From: Paraphoma chrysanthemicola
Taxonomy: Eukaryota > Ascomycota > Dothideomycetes > Pleosporales > Phaeosphaeriaceae
Assembly: GCA_020744225.1 (NCBI GenBank)
Contig: JAGMWG010000017.1
Coordinates: 558,001 to 622,000, forward strand
Length of the DNA: 64,000 nt
Direction: 5' to 3'
The notes beneath the pieces are model-generated. The model was given only the letters and a program-made list of their open reading frames with translations. It searched no databases and was not told where the DNA came from. Each line of letters opens with the position of its first letter. Positions within the stretch are counted from its first letter, which is position 1. Below, piece after piece: positions 31,255 through 42,784 of the stretch. A program made the translations under genes and the position numbers.

Positions 31255-34152
31255 ACGACAACGTGCTCCGAATCTGTCGGTAATTCACCTGACAGTAGTG
31301 TGGAGCACGCTCGGCTTCTTTGTTCGCCAGGTTGTTCTTTGTCGAAGTTGCAAAAGTATGATCTGATAGGCTCATTTAGCGACCTCCGGGCTCAATGGAA
31401 TGGATTTTACTTGGGACTGCCTTTCCCGATTCGCTTTGTGCGACTTCCGAGAGCGTGAGCTGAGCTCAGCCCACATGCAACACAGTGTGCGCACGTTCGC
31501 AATGGGATTGCCCTTCGCAGCCGCAAACAGATCGGAGGCTCACTGCAGCATCTTGCGTAACCTTGCGATATTGGTAGGGTACGACGCGCACGTTGGAAGG
31601 TAATTATTTTGTGTGAGCGAGCATCGGAGCCGTCTCCGCCTTTACAAGCTTACTCCTGCACTGGCCCAGTGGGCTTAGGAATCATGCGTGTCATTCATAA
31701 GTTGCCCTGTGAAACATGACCGCGGAGCAGAAGGAGATACGTGCGAGAGCTAAATCTGGCGGAAAAAGGGTGACAGAGCACTAGGTGCCCTTGCCTTAAG
31801 CGAGCGTACTGTGGTCCTCATCTGCGTCGGTCTACCTGGAACACGATCGGAAAGTCATGCAAGGAGCTGATGCCCAATTGACAATCTCGGTAGTCGCTAG
31901 TCATGACAAAACAACAATACACACTACGTAGACGTGCGATAAGACGTTAGTATGCGCAAAATATTATCACAGGAGCCGGAGAACGATTGGATGCAGAGCG
32001 ACGAGGAAAGCACACTTCACACCGCTCACTGGTCACATGGACAATTGAACAAGCTGGCAAGCGACAGCTGGGTGGGACGGCGGTTGATGTGCGGAGGGCG
32101 TGGCCTGATTCGTGAACCGCTTCAGGGGCGGCACCAATCCTGCTGGCTTCTCGAAGCTTAGAAAAGGATACGGTAGGGCAATCACGCGACTCGCTGCATT
32201 GCATGGTCGTGCAGCAGTGCGAATACGACGCACTACGTGACAGCGTCGTCGTGCGTCAAAGAGTCATCTCGTTCGGGCAGACGAAGCATGCTGCGATGCG
32301 GCAGAAACCAAATGTGTCTTGCATCAGTTGGGCAAGCCATGGAAACTTTGCGAGCCGTCGCAAAGACCGTTGAGACTGGGTTGGCCTGTGTTGCGCCGTC
32401 TCCAGCCGTGACCCATGCAGCAAGAGTTGGCGCTGGTCGTCTCCGCTGTGCCGGCTCGCACTTGGTTTCAACATGACGCCCGCCACGTGCGGGAAGCTGG
32501 AGCAAGCCTCAGACGGGGCGCAACACTCTCCACTTGCGACGGGCGCTGCGACTCGCTCAACCCGCCGTTTGATAGTCGTGGCTCATCACCGCTACTTAGC
32601 CAACGAAGCACCAGTGGAACACAGCACATCAATTGCCTGGTAGGTGGTCATATTCCGAATGCTCACCGCATCCTCTCCGAAGAGCCGTCGCTGAGCGTGG
32701 TACACCAGTCCAGTCGGCAAAGACGGACCTGGCAGTCCAAACGCTGGTCGAAATGAGGATAGACGCCGCTCCTGGGGGAACATTGCCAACGCTACCAAGC
32801 ACGCTCGTACTCCTTCATGCCTTTGTTTCGCGACATGCCAGCGCAGCAGGACCGGTGACGGATTTATTATTGAACAAACACGCGCATGCACTGCGCGCTG
32901 CAGAGACTCAGCCTTGCGGCCGGATGGTACGGCAGCATGGTGTAGTATTGACGATGTGCCAATTCTCGTTTCGGATCCTGCCCGCAGCCCACAGCGCCGT
33001 GCTACTCGCTACGGCGATTGCGGCAGTGGCTAGTGAGGTACTCAGCAAGGCAGAGTGCATGCGCTGATGGTATACGACGCATTGGCAGGACGTTTCCTGG
33101 GTGCCTGACGCTGTGATTTAGGCGTGCGAGCGGGCGCTGTGATTGGAGCCCACACTGTGTCGTCGGTAACCAACGTCATCTTCCAAAACGTTTCACAGGC
33201 GCACCAGTGCCGACGCCGGCTCTCCAAACCTTGAGTGCCCCTAGCAGCAGCGTTTGCAGGGGGGAGGCTCGTGGAGCCAAATTGATGCGCAGAGTGGCGT
33301 GGTGCCCGACCACGACGGCCAGGGGCGCCGGTCGCGCTGGCTGAGGAGTCAAGGGATGATGGCGCTGGTGGTGCACCTCGTAATATTACTAGCCGTGGGC
33401 AGAGAATTCGCGGGCTTGCCCCATTGCAGGCGAGTGGGCCTCGGCCACCGTTTTCTGGTACAGTACTCCGTGCCATGGTGTACCTGCCCTAAGGCGCGTT
33501 CCTGCCAGCCAGGAGCCATCCGTCGCTGCCGCCCTACATTACAAAGGGGAGCCAGCGATTCACTCTGACCTGGTCTACGTCTCGCCTGCCGCAACCACGA
33601 CGCCTTTTCTCCGCACTCCACACTCGTGCTCCCACACACACATACACACACGCACACACACCCTCGTCCTCGTCCTCGCCCTCACCGACCACGCAGCGTG
33701 CCTGTGCCTGCTTACGGCTCGCTGCCTGAGCATTCAGTCCGCATCCACATCCACATCCGGCGACCCCCACGGGCTGCTCCGAATAGCCCAGCACCCAGCA
33801 CCCGCACCCCTGTCAGCTCGACAGCACCGCGCGCCTGCACTCTGCACTGCGCTGCAGGCTCAAGTCTTCAGTAATCGCCGCACCAGCTGACCGCGTCGCG
33901 CTGCTCCTCGCTGCCTTCTCGTGCAGCGCGCTTGTGCGCCCAATCCGTCGTAGCCGCTGTCAGACTCACGATACCACAATGCCGCACTGCTCCTAGCCTG
34001 CTCTCCCAGGACCCCCAGCCGGCTGTTGATCCTCTCTGCTTTTATTTGCAGTGGCGCCCACACGCCAATTCCGCTTCTTCTGATCGCCAGCTTGCGCCAT
34101 GAAGGATCTGTGACACTCCGCAACCTTTGCTTTTCCACCTACTACCACCGCC
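31255..34152. other. Gene-poor stretch before the PLC gene, 2.9 kb
   Basis: No coding frame is supported. Many mid-sized frames overlap each other on both strands without signatures. The right end should be the phospholipase C promoter and leader, with low-complexity CA, CTCGTC and CCACAT runs between about 33630 and 33760. Confidence 0.4.
33632..33683. repeat. CA dinucleotide and CTCGTC low-complexity tract
   Basis: An imperfect CA run (33632-33662) is followed directly by CTCGTC-type hexamer repeats to about 33683. It lies about 500 nt upstream of the phospholipase C start, so it may sit in its promoter or leader. Confidence 0.8.
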
Positions 34153-37100
34153 ATGTCGCTGCTTCACGACTCGCAGCACCGGCCGCGTATGCCTTCGCCC
34201 CAGCCCAGCTTCGCGCGCATGTCGGCTGCCATAAACATTCCCAGTTCTCGTGGGAGCCCAGCCTCGACACCATCTTTCTTCAATGGCTCCCTCCAGTCAA
34301 CACCAGAGGGCGGACTGGCGCCCATCTCCCCGTCCTCTCTGCCCAGCATCCCGACCTACGTACTTCCGGAGTCGCTCATGTCGCCGCCCACGTCGTCACC
34401 GTCCGCCATGGCAGAGGCCATGAAAGGACCAGGGCTGATCCGCAGAGTAAGCCGAGGGGCACAGGGCATCCCTCGGAGACTGCGGCGAGGCAACTCGACT
34501 GCATACCGTGATAAGAGTTCCGGACCCGTCATCATGCGCCGACGTAGCGACAGCCGGACTGCCGCCGACGGTGACGCTAACTTTTCTGACTTCGACCATG
34601 TCGAGGAGGAAGACGCAATAGAAGATTACTATGGCGAGCCTCCAGTCAGTGGCCTTGGCATCTCCAACTATGCTCCCAGCGCCAGCTCGATACCTGATGC
34701 ACGAGTTGTGGCGCCAGTCCTCCCCTCACGCCTAGAGCAGGGCACCGTGCTCAAGAAAATAAGTAAGAAGGAGAGGAAGGAAATCAACTTGCGTCTCGAT
34801 CTGGAATCGGCCAAGGTATTCTGGGATCCTTCACGGCCTTCAAAAGCCTTCTACATCGATGATGTGAAGGAGATTCGGTCAGGTGACGAGGCCAAGCACT
34901 ATCGCGAGGAGCTTGATTGCTCTGAAAATTACGCCCCATATTGGTTTACCATTGTGTACACCGACACCACACGCTCCAAAGGCCGAATAAAGACCATGCA
35001 TTTGGTTGCACCCGATGCCGCCATCTTCAAGATGTGGACCAAAACCCTCGAGTCCGTGTCGCGGAACCGCATCGACATGATGGCAGGGCTGCTTGGGTTT
35101 GCGGACAAGAGTGCGAAGCTTGTATGGCAACGAGCAGTCAAGAAGAGCGGGGACGGCAACGAGTCCCTCGACTTGCCACGCATTACAGAGCTTTGTCGCA
35201 ACCTGCACATCAACTGCACGGAGAACACCATCCGTGCCCACTTCTCGAAAGCTGACACAGATAGAACTGGCCGACTGACTCAGCCCCAGTTTCTTAACTT
35301 CGTCAGACGGCTGAAGGAACGTGGTGACATCAAAAAGATCTTCAAATCGCTCACAAACAACGCAAAGGAAATGGACAGAACCACCTTCTTCGCCTTCTTG
35401 CGACGAGAGCAGGGAATCGACGTGGACGCCGACATTGCCCAGTGGACCAGCATCTTCGAGCGTTTCGCACGCGTGACGAGACCAAAGGTTACGCCAACCG
35501 AAGGCGGTGATATACCACTTCCGGTGACGATGAATTTTCCCGCCTTCCAGACGTATTTGACATCAAGCGCCAATTCCGTTCTCAAGCCTTCGGACACTAA
35601 GATTGAGCTGAATAGGCCTTTGAATGAGTACTTCATTTCCAGCTCACACAACACATATCTGCTTGGTCGTCAGGTCGCTGGCGAGTCTAGCACCGAAGCA
35701 TACATCAGTGCTCTGCAGAAAGGATGTCGTTGTCTAGAGATTGATTGCTGGGACGGAAGCGACAATCTGCCAGTCGTCATGCATGGACGAACACTGACCA
35801 AAGCCATATCATTCCACGACACAATCAAGGTCATCAACAAGTTCGCTTTTACGGAGTCGCCATATCCCTTGATTCTCTCTCTGGAAGTTCATTGCACAGC
35901 CCCACAGCAAGCAGCTATGGCTCAGATCATGATAGGAGAGTTTCAAGACAAGCTTGTGCGACAGCCACTCGACTTCGAGTCGCACGCACTCCCGACACCA
36001 GAGGAGCTGAGAGGCCGCATCCTGATCAAAGTAAAGGCTGCCGCTTTCGAAGAACTCGACACCAGGGCTTTGACCAGCGAATTGTCCGCCAGGCGGCAAC
36101 GCAGCTTCAGTTCGCCATTTTCTCGTCCGATCTTGCTCAACGACGGCGTCATCCCTAATTCGCCCCTCCTGTCAAGCCCACCATCCATGAGCCCCCCTGA
36201 GCGTAGCACAACATTCTGGACGTCACCTCGCACCTCGACAACCTCTACCAACATCACCAATCCTCCCTCTGCTTTCGTCAGCTCAGCTGAAGACAGTGAC
36301 AGTCCTCACGTTACCGCGGCAGAGGATGTCAAGAAGCCAAAGAAATCAAAGACGAGCAAAATCACCAAGACTCTGGGTGATTTGGGCGTTTACACCCGCG
36401 GCGTCAAATTCTCTGACTTCGGCTGCATTGATGCAAATACGTTCAACCATGTCTTCTCTCTGGACGAACGCAAATTCGAGAGGATGACAAGGCCTGGATG
36501 TAAAGAAAAGCATCTGCTCGAAGAGCACAATATGCGATGCCTCATGCGCGTCTATCCTCACGCTTTTCGTATTACTTCGTCCAACTTCGACCCGCTCAAG
36601 TGCTGGCGGCGCGGCGTGCAGATGGTGGCACTCAACTGGCAAACCTTCGACCTTGGCCAGCAGTTCAATCAAGCCATGTTCGCTGGTGGTCATGATCGCA
36701 CCGGCTACGTTCTTAAGCCTACCGCTCTCCGTCGAGTCTCACAAGTGCCTCTTCTTGGTCCCAGGAAAGCACCCAAGAAGGAGGTCAGGTTCACGGTACA
36801 AATCATATCTGCTCAACAGCTACCCCGACCCCGAGGTTTAGGAGCTGATGCTAACGTCAACCCGTACGTTGAGTTCGAAATGTACTGCGCGGAAGACATG
36901 GGCGCGAATGCCACAGGTACCGGCGGCCAGGATGCCTCCGCACCCAATGGACACTCCGGTATTGGTAATCCACTGAGAAAACGTACTGGCATTGTTGAAG
37001 GAAACGGCTACAACCCTGAATTCGGAAACGAGATTGAGATGAAGGTCACCACAAAATTCCCAAGCCTGGTCTTCGTGCGATGGACCGTGTGGAACTCGCT

Positions 37101-37473
37101 TGATGCTCGCACCACCAACCACATTCCCCTGGCCACGTTCACGGCAAAGCTCAACAGCATTCAGCAAGGCTTCCGACATCTGCCTTTGTTCGATAACAAC
37201 GGCGAACAGTACCTCTTCTCCACACTCTTCTGCAAGATCAAGAAGCAGGAAGTGATTGATGCGCCTGAGGATTTCCTCCCACGCGCAGCCTCTCGCAGGT
37301 CGTCATTCGAACCTGCCAGTCCACTCCAGGAGCCTGTCAACGCGAAGCCTCGCAGCCGCCTGTTTGATCGCATAACTGGCCGGGGCAAGAAGCGTACCGA
37401 AGTGCGCACTGGAGATGAGCCGCGTGAAACAGATCTAGACTTCATCAGTCGCTCCTCCACGCTAGAAAGATGA
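34153..37473 (+). CDS. plc1: Phosphoinositide-specific phospholipase C
   Basis: An intronless 1106-residue protein hydrolyses phosphatidylinositol 4,5-bisphosphate to inositol trisphosphate and diacylglycerol. A disordered, Ser/Pro/Arg-rich N-terminus of about 200 residues precedes a PH-like domain (about 205-305). EF-hand-like helices follow (about 310-460, including DTDRTGRLTQPQFLNFVRRL). The X box begins near 486 and has the catalytic histidines H499 (SSSHNTYLLG) and H544 (VMHGRT). A Ser/Pro-rich X-Y linker leads to the Y box (about 741-861, GVYTRGVKFSDFG to KPTALRR) and a C2 domain (about 875-1020). Domain order is that of delta-type PLC and yeast Plc1. The C-terminal tail is basic. The long N-terminal extension is typical of filamentous fungi. 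Confidence 0.97.
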   Translation: MSLLHDSQHRPRMPSPQPSFARMSAAINIPSSRGSPASTPSFFNGSLQSTPEGGLAPISPSSLPSIPTYVLPESLMSPPTSSPSAMAEAMKGPGLIRRVSRGAQGIPRRLRRGNSTAYRDKSSGPVIMRRRSDSRTAADGDANFSDFDHVEEEDAIEDYYGEPPVSGLGISNYAPSASSIPDARVVAPVLPSRLEQGTVLKKISKKERKEINLRLDLESAKVFWDPSRPSKAFYIDDVKEIRSGDEAKHYREELDCSENYAPYWFTIVYTDTTRSKGRIKTMHLVAPDAAIFKMWTKTLESVSRNRIDMMAGLLGFADKSAKLVWQRAVKKSGDGNESLDLPRITELCRNLHINCTENTIRAHFSKADTDRTGRLTQPQFLNFVRRLKERGDIKKIFKSLTNNAKEMDRTTFFAFLRREQGIDVDADIAQWTSIFERFARVTRPKVTPTEGGDIPLPVTMNFPAFQTYLTSSANSVLKPSDTKIELNRPLNEYFISSSHNTYLLGRQVAGESSTEAYISALQKGCRCLEIDCWDGSDNLPVVMHGRTLTKAISFHDTIKVINKFAFTESPYPLILSLEVHCTAPQQAAMAQIMIGEFQDKLVRQPLDFESHALPTPEELRGRILIKVKAAAFEELDTRALTSELSARRQRSFSSPFSRPILLNDGVIPNSPLLSSPPSMSPPERSTTFWTSPRTSTTSTNITNPPSAFVSSAEDSDSPHVTAAEDVKKPKKSKTSKITKTLGDLGVYTRGVKFSDFGCIDANTFNHVFSLDERKFERMTRPGCKEKHLLEEHNMRCLMRVYPHAFRITSSNFDPLKCWRRGVQMVALNWQTFDLGQQFNQAMFAGGHDRTGYVLKPTALRRVSQVPLLGPRKAPKKEVRFTVQIISAQQLPRPRGLGADANVNPYVEFEMYCAEDMGANATGTGGQDASAPNGHSGIGNPLRKRTGIVEGNGYNPEFGNEIEMKVTTKFPSLVFVRWTVWNSLDARTTNHIPLATFTAKLNSIQQGFRHLPLFDNNGEQYLFSTLFCKIKKQEVIDAPEDFLPRAASRRSSFEPASPLQEPVNAKPRSRLFDRITGRGKKRTEVRTGDEPRETDLDFISRSSTLER

Positions 37474-38533
37474 CCGCGCTTGTAAATGCGCCCCACCATG
37501 TGCAGCTGATGACGAGTACGCCACGCAATGCTGTGCTGTGGCCGCTGCTTCGGCAGATGGGCCTGTTCTAAAAGTTTTTATTTGATCTCATCCGACTGGA
37601 TCAGAATGATCCCCTCAATCTGTACCGAAACTCTGATCTTTTACACATCTCATCTTCTGTTCGACCTATCGGTCCTCTCAGAAGATTATCGGCGCAAACA
37701 GGATATCATGGGTCGGGAAATGGTAGCCGGCGAGCACCAATACCCATTGCGCCATGCTTTTGCCGCATTTGTTCAAGCGATATCCTAGACTTGTCTTCAT
37801 TCTCCAGCGGGCTTCGCTGCTCCGGTCACTTGCAATTTTGTTTATTTTTTTCTCCTTTGTACATCACACCTTCAATTCGTTACGACGACACGACCCAAGC
37901 TGCAAACTGCATTAGCATTACTGTTTTCCGGGCTGGGTGGCTCTCTGTTGATTCTTTTTCGCCTCTCTGTGGGAGGGCGACTTGATTTCATTTCGCTTCG
38001 GCATGCACATGCAGGACATCTTCGGGCCGGGCGATTGGACGGAAAGGTGCATTGGATCCAATGTCACCCTTCCATCCAGTTTACCAAGGGAATTTATTTC
38101 AAGGATTGGACATTCTGGGTCTAGGGGCTCAGAAAGATAGGGAACACGGATGATACCAGACACGATACGCTACAAGAACGTGTGTCGTAAGCACATAGGC
38201 ATAGAAATGATACCACACACTTTTGCAACTGTGCGTCAAAGCACAGCTGAACACCACATCACTTCACACTACCAAGCTCCCCTTTCCTCTTCTTCTCACG
38301 TCACTATCCAAATGGATCTTGACACCCCCTCCAACGCTAAAAATTCATGCACGCAATGCCGCCGAAATGCCCGCCCAGAACAACACAAAAGCTCCCGCAC
38401 AGTATCCCAGTCCCGCTGTATGGAGCGGGAACGCCCCTCCGCTTACGGTTAACCTGCCGTGTTATTTAATGCGCAAAATGCACACTATGCACACACGCAC
38501 ACAACGCACCCACACACATTTCCGATCGGCGAC

Positions 38534-38573
38534 GGGCGGGCGCCCATGTCCTCGGGCGGGCGCCCATGTCCTC
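38534..38573. repeat. 20-bp tandem repeat, two copies
   Basis: Two perfect adjacent copies of a GC-rich 20-mer containing GGGCGCCCATG-like sequence, followed by the first bases of a third copy. Each unit contains the short palindrome GGGCGCCC. Confidence 0.85.
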
Positions 38574-38755
38574 GGGCGCGCTGCGGACATTGCCTGCTGC
38601 CAACACCCATTGACGTGGCTAGTGCCCGTTCCAACCGCACCAAGATCGCATTTTGCGTTGTTTAGAGGCGAAGGGAATGTTCCGTTCAACCGTGTCGGGT
38701 GCACGTGAGCATGTTTATTTTCGGATGGGATGCAGTTGGCGCGCCAGGTTGGATT

Positions 38756-38794
38756 GGAGTAGAGTAGAGTAGAGTGGAGTGGGGGTGGAGTGAT
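38756..38794. repeat. AGTAG/GAGTG pentamer low-complexity tract
   Basis: Repeated AGTAG-type pentamers grade into GGAGTG units. A short simple-sequence tract in a gene-poor region. Confidence 0.6.
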
Positions 38795-41700
38795 GTCATG
38801 GCACGATTGAGATGGTTAGAGTGCAATATATGTTTATGTTCATGTCTGTATGCTTTGGATGTTGTGCTACGGGTCATGGCAAGGCATGTGCTAACTAACA
38901 TACAGGGCATGCAGAAAAATCAATCGATCGACAATATTTCAGCTGGGTGGATTCTCGGTAACGAGAGCGGAGCGACACGGCGACGAGGGAACGAACCGTC
39001 TACCCGCGTCCGTTCCCCGCTTCTTGCGCCACCGGAATATGCCTCAGCATGGTAACGTTGTGCACCAAGTTCTGCAAAGTGTGCAAATGCACAATGCGCA
39101 GGCGGACGGATACGAGAATGCCAGAATTGCTCATGTCATGCACACGACGCAATGCGGCGGAGCTGCAGGCAGGTACTTTTGCCTCACTTTCCTCCATGTC
39201 GCAGGGCACGCAGAGTGCTGCGCCTTGGACTGGTTGCCTTGAGCGCGGATCGAGTCGATATTGGTGGAATCGATAGTTTGAATTTGGCGCGGTTAAGGCG
39301 GCTGTGTAGACAAGCTTGTGCGACAGTGAGGCAAGCAGGCACGCGGCGTGGTTGGGGGCTTGTGCATCATGAGGATCCTTATGGACATGGGATGGATTGG
39401 GGGTGTCAAATGTGGGGATTGATACGGAGCAGGCATGCCTTGCAGGGCGCTGACAGTCCAGCCCCCGAGTCGTGTTGTACATGCCTATCATCCGTCTATG
39501 ATCGCCTGCTCATGTTATGCAGCACGCACGAGCACGTTCGCAGCTGCGTCAACTTCTGTCCCGCGGACCTGCACGCATATGAGTCGCGGAGCAACACAGA
39601 TGTCATGCATACACCCGAGGCTCGCTCCTGCAGTTGCCTTGCACAGTGCTCGCTCAAGCCGCACACTGCGGGGCCATGTTCATCCTTGGACACCGCAGGC
39701 ACCGGTGAACCATGTTTCAAGTGCAACCGTGCAAGTGTATGGTCGGAAGCGATTGCCGGACGGGATTAAAATGTTGGTGATTGTCGTGCTGGCATGCACG
39801 ACATTGTCTTCCGGGCCGATTGCCTCTTGGCTGGCTGGTGTAAGGATGCGGCGCGGTTGCTGTCGCGGTTGTGCTGAAGGATGCGGGTTTTGCGGAGGCT
39901 GACGGTCGTACTACCAGGGTCCAGAATGGGTGATAGATATGAGATCAGATCGTATCACGTACAGTGATCGGTAGGGCCACTGCGTGCTATCGTGAGATAG
40001 CCATGCATGTGGAAATTGATATAGTTAGTCGACATGCTCCACATGTCAAGTTTAGACGGTGAGCAAAATTAAGCGCGCTGGAGGTGAGACGCCGCGAACG
40101 TTCGACGCGTGGGTTGCGCATGCTTGTATGCGCTGCAGGTGTGCGGTGAATTGCGAACGGGCTGAATGTGGAGACATTTCCCGATATCAGTCAGCTTGGC
40201 CTGGATTGAAACACCGTGCACGTTCCGATACAGGCACGGTGTGCGTTCAGAGGGCGCAGGGCATTAGCGGAGCACAAGTAAATTATAATTATGAAGCGAA
40301 GGCATGGTACTTACATCAGCCCATTCTGGTCGTGTTGTCGTAACGCATGAGAAGAGGACCCGAGGGCTTGTGAATTTGCCGATCATTCCGTGGAATCGTT
40401 TGGTTCTCATTCGTAACGGTCACCGCCCGCTAATGCGTCGGTCGTACAGATTGCAGCAGCGTCCGGTGAAGCTCACGATAGTCCGAAATAGGCTGCATGC
40501 ATGTTCTCAGCTGCGAACACGCTCGCTTGATTCGATCTTGCTGCGACCGCGTAGTGCCGCGGAGCCTTGCCAATTTGGGTTCCAAGGGACAAAGTTTGGA
40601 CGTGCATTGAGCGATCGCTCGCGATTTGTTCGCCATCTTTCGACTTCGCCGGAGCTGACAGGATGACCTGACCGCCGAGTCCCTGTAGTCGGACTGCAGG
40701 CTATCGGCATAGAACACAGGCAAGGCGTGACCTATGCGTCGTGACTGTTTACAGCGTGGGGCTTTCAATCCAATTTGAAAAGGTCTGCCAGGCCTGCTCA
40801 CTGTAAGCTCATGCACATCGTGACGGAACACGCTGCTTATGTCATGATTTCAGTGCGAAGATGTGCCTGTGCATGTGTGGCAGCATTCACTCAACGATAC
40901 CGCGGCTACCGCTTGAGCCACCTTGTCCATGCTCACGTATTGTCGTACGTAAGTTGAATAATGGCATATAACAAAGATGCGCTGGCAAAGTCGATCTCGC
41001 TATCATGCATGAAGCCTAGCGATTGATCATGAGTTGGCCGAGAACGAAGGGGGACCAATAAGCACTGCTCAGAAATCGCTCATTGACTTCATAGCGATCC
41101 AATGATACGCAATCCTGAGCAGCTATGCGCGGCGGATGAACTGAGATGAAATGACTAACGAGCAACGCAATCTTCCATCAGACTCGGGCGTTATTATTCG
41201 CTCCGGCTAACCCAGCCATGAAGAGGTTGTCCAGGCGAGGATGCAGGCATCGCAGAAGAACGTCATGTGCGCAGTGGGTTGTTTCTAGTCCTCGGTTACA
41301 CAGCATAAGTCTGTTGAAGATAGCCAGGCAGGTGATAGGAACAGGGAGCCTGGTCAGCAGAAATGTGCTTACAGTCACAGAGCACATCGGGTGTTTTGGC
41401 TGCCTTGATGAGGAAGCTCGCAATGTATTTGGAGCGGGATCGTGTTGGAATTTCGCAGCAATGTCGACGTAGCTGACTGCTGTGATATGGAGAAAGGCGA
41501 CCATGGGAATCCCGATATCACCCTAGTAATTCTTACCCCGCAAACTTTGGTGAACTAAGTTAGACTAGCCGGCCAGTCCCGCACGACACGTTTCGTCCTT
41601 GCTTTCGGAGACCGTTCGATGTGGAAGTCCGAGGTATGCCCATGCGATGCGAAGACGACCAATAGGATATATTGGAGTTGAACGGAAGCGCTCCGGCGAT

Positions 41701-42784
41701 ATTGCTCTGCATAACGCATCGCATTACAGGTCCAAAGCCCGAATTACAACTCACGAGGTTCAAGGTTCTCCAAAGTACTAGTACGTTGTTGTATTCTCGT
41801 GTCGAGCGCGTGGGGGTCGTTTCAGATAGGTGTGGCGGTGCAGGTACTGTTCCAGTGGCCGAGGCGATTGACAAATGTGGTGAGAACCATATCGTGCGTT
41901 TTGATATGAGACAATTGTACGATCGCGAAATCTCTCAGCTCTGCCATGACAGAGGACACATTCAGTAATGTCCTTGGACCTCGTACGGCTGTTAGTACTG
42001 TGGCTTGAGAACCCGCGTGAGTAGGACCCCTCGGCGATATCCTCCAAGCGTGATGTCTTCGTGCTTCACTTTTGAATCCCCTAGGATATGCTATTCGCAT
42101 CAATCCGGACAGCGCTTGAAACCGATCTCTCCAAACTGGGCTTGTGGTTGGGAAAAGCATGATGAAGCACAGATTGAACTAGAGCTCGAGGCTTTCAAGG
42201 TCAAACACGTCGCCTAGGCTTGCAATGAGTATGTACCAAGAGTGTCGTGTTAGTCTGTGGAGGCTGCGGATGGCGTTGGACTCGCAGACGATCCACATGC
42301 GGCTCTGCCTGCAAGGTCGCACGGATCTAGGGAGGCTGCGGTAGCGCCTCGCCGTGCAGCGGGAGCATCTATCAGCATCGCCGACATGATAACAGACAAT
42401 ATTGACGTGAGAAGAACGATGCAGCGCGTGCCGCTCGACGCTCAAGAGAATGAGATGACGAAGAAAGCGAGGAAGCGGCCGTGAACGTTGGAAGCGGAAA
42501 GGGCAGCTTGCCTCGAGTGGGCATAGTGGTGGTGGACCCTGTGCCAAGGCCGATCTCCGAGCGCACTGGGCAGCAACCGCCGCCTTTGACATTTCTTCCG
42601 CCACGCTCTGCCGCACTCACAAACACCCCGCGCAACAACACTCACGGAAAAGAAATGGTGTGAGCAGCCACGCCTGTTCGTACCTTCACCTCCACCTTCT
42701 GCCGCCGACCGCGGTCAGAACACCTCCGCACACGCGTCATCCCAAGCCTGAATTTATTGCTATCCGGCGCGAACTACATTCACA

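Larger units (their letters stand above)
37474..42784. other. Gene-poor stretch, 5.3 kb
   Basis: The longest interval without a supported gene in the window. Frames such as 39152-39769 (plus), 39000-39491 (minus) and 41822-42160 (minus) overlap in antisense and lack family signatures, signal peptides or joinable introns. Two short repeats lie near 38534-38573 and 38756-38794. The right end is the Upf1 promoter. It could hold non-coding transcription units or fast-evolving orphan genes that I cannot support. Confidence 0.4.

Noticed and set aside
39000..39769. Antisense pair of frames (163 and 205 codons)
   Set aside because: Both strands are open through the same DNA; Cys/His/Arg-rich composition is typical of chance frames here.
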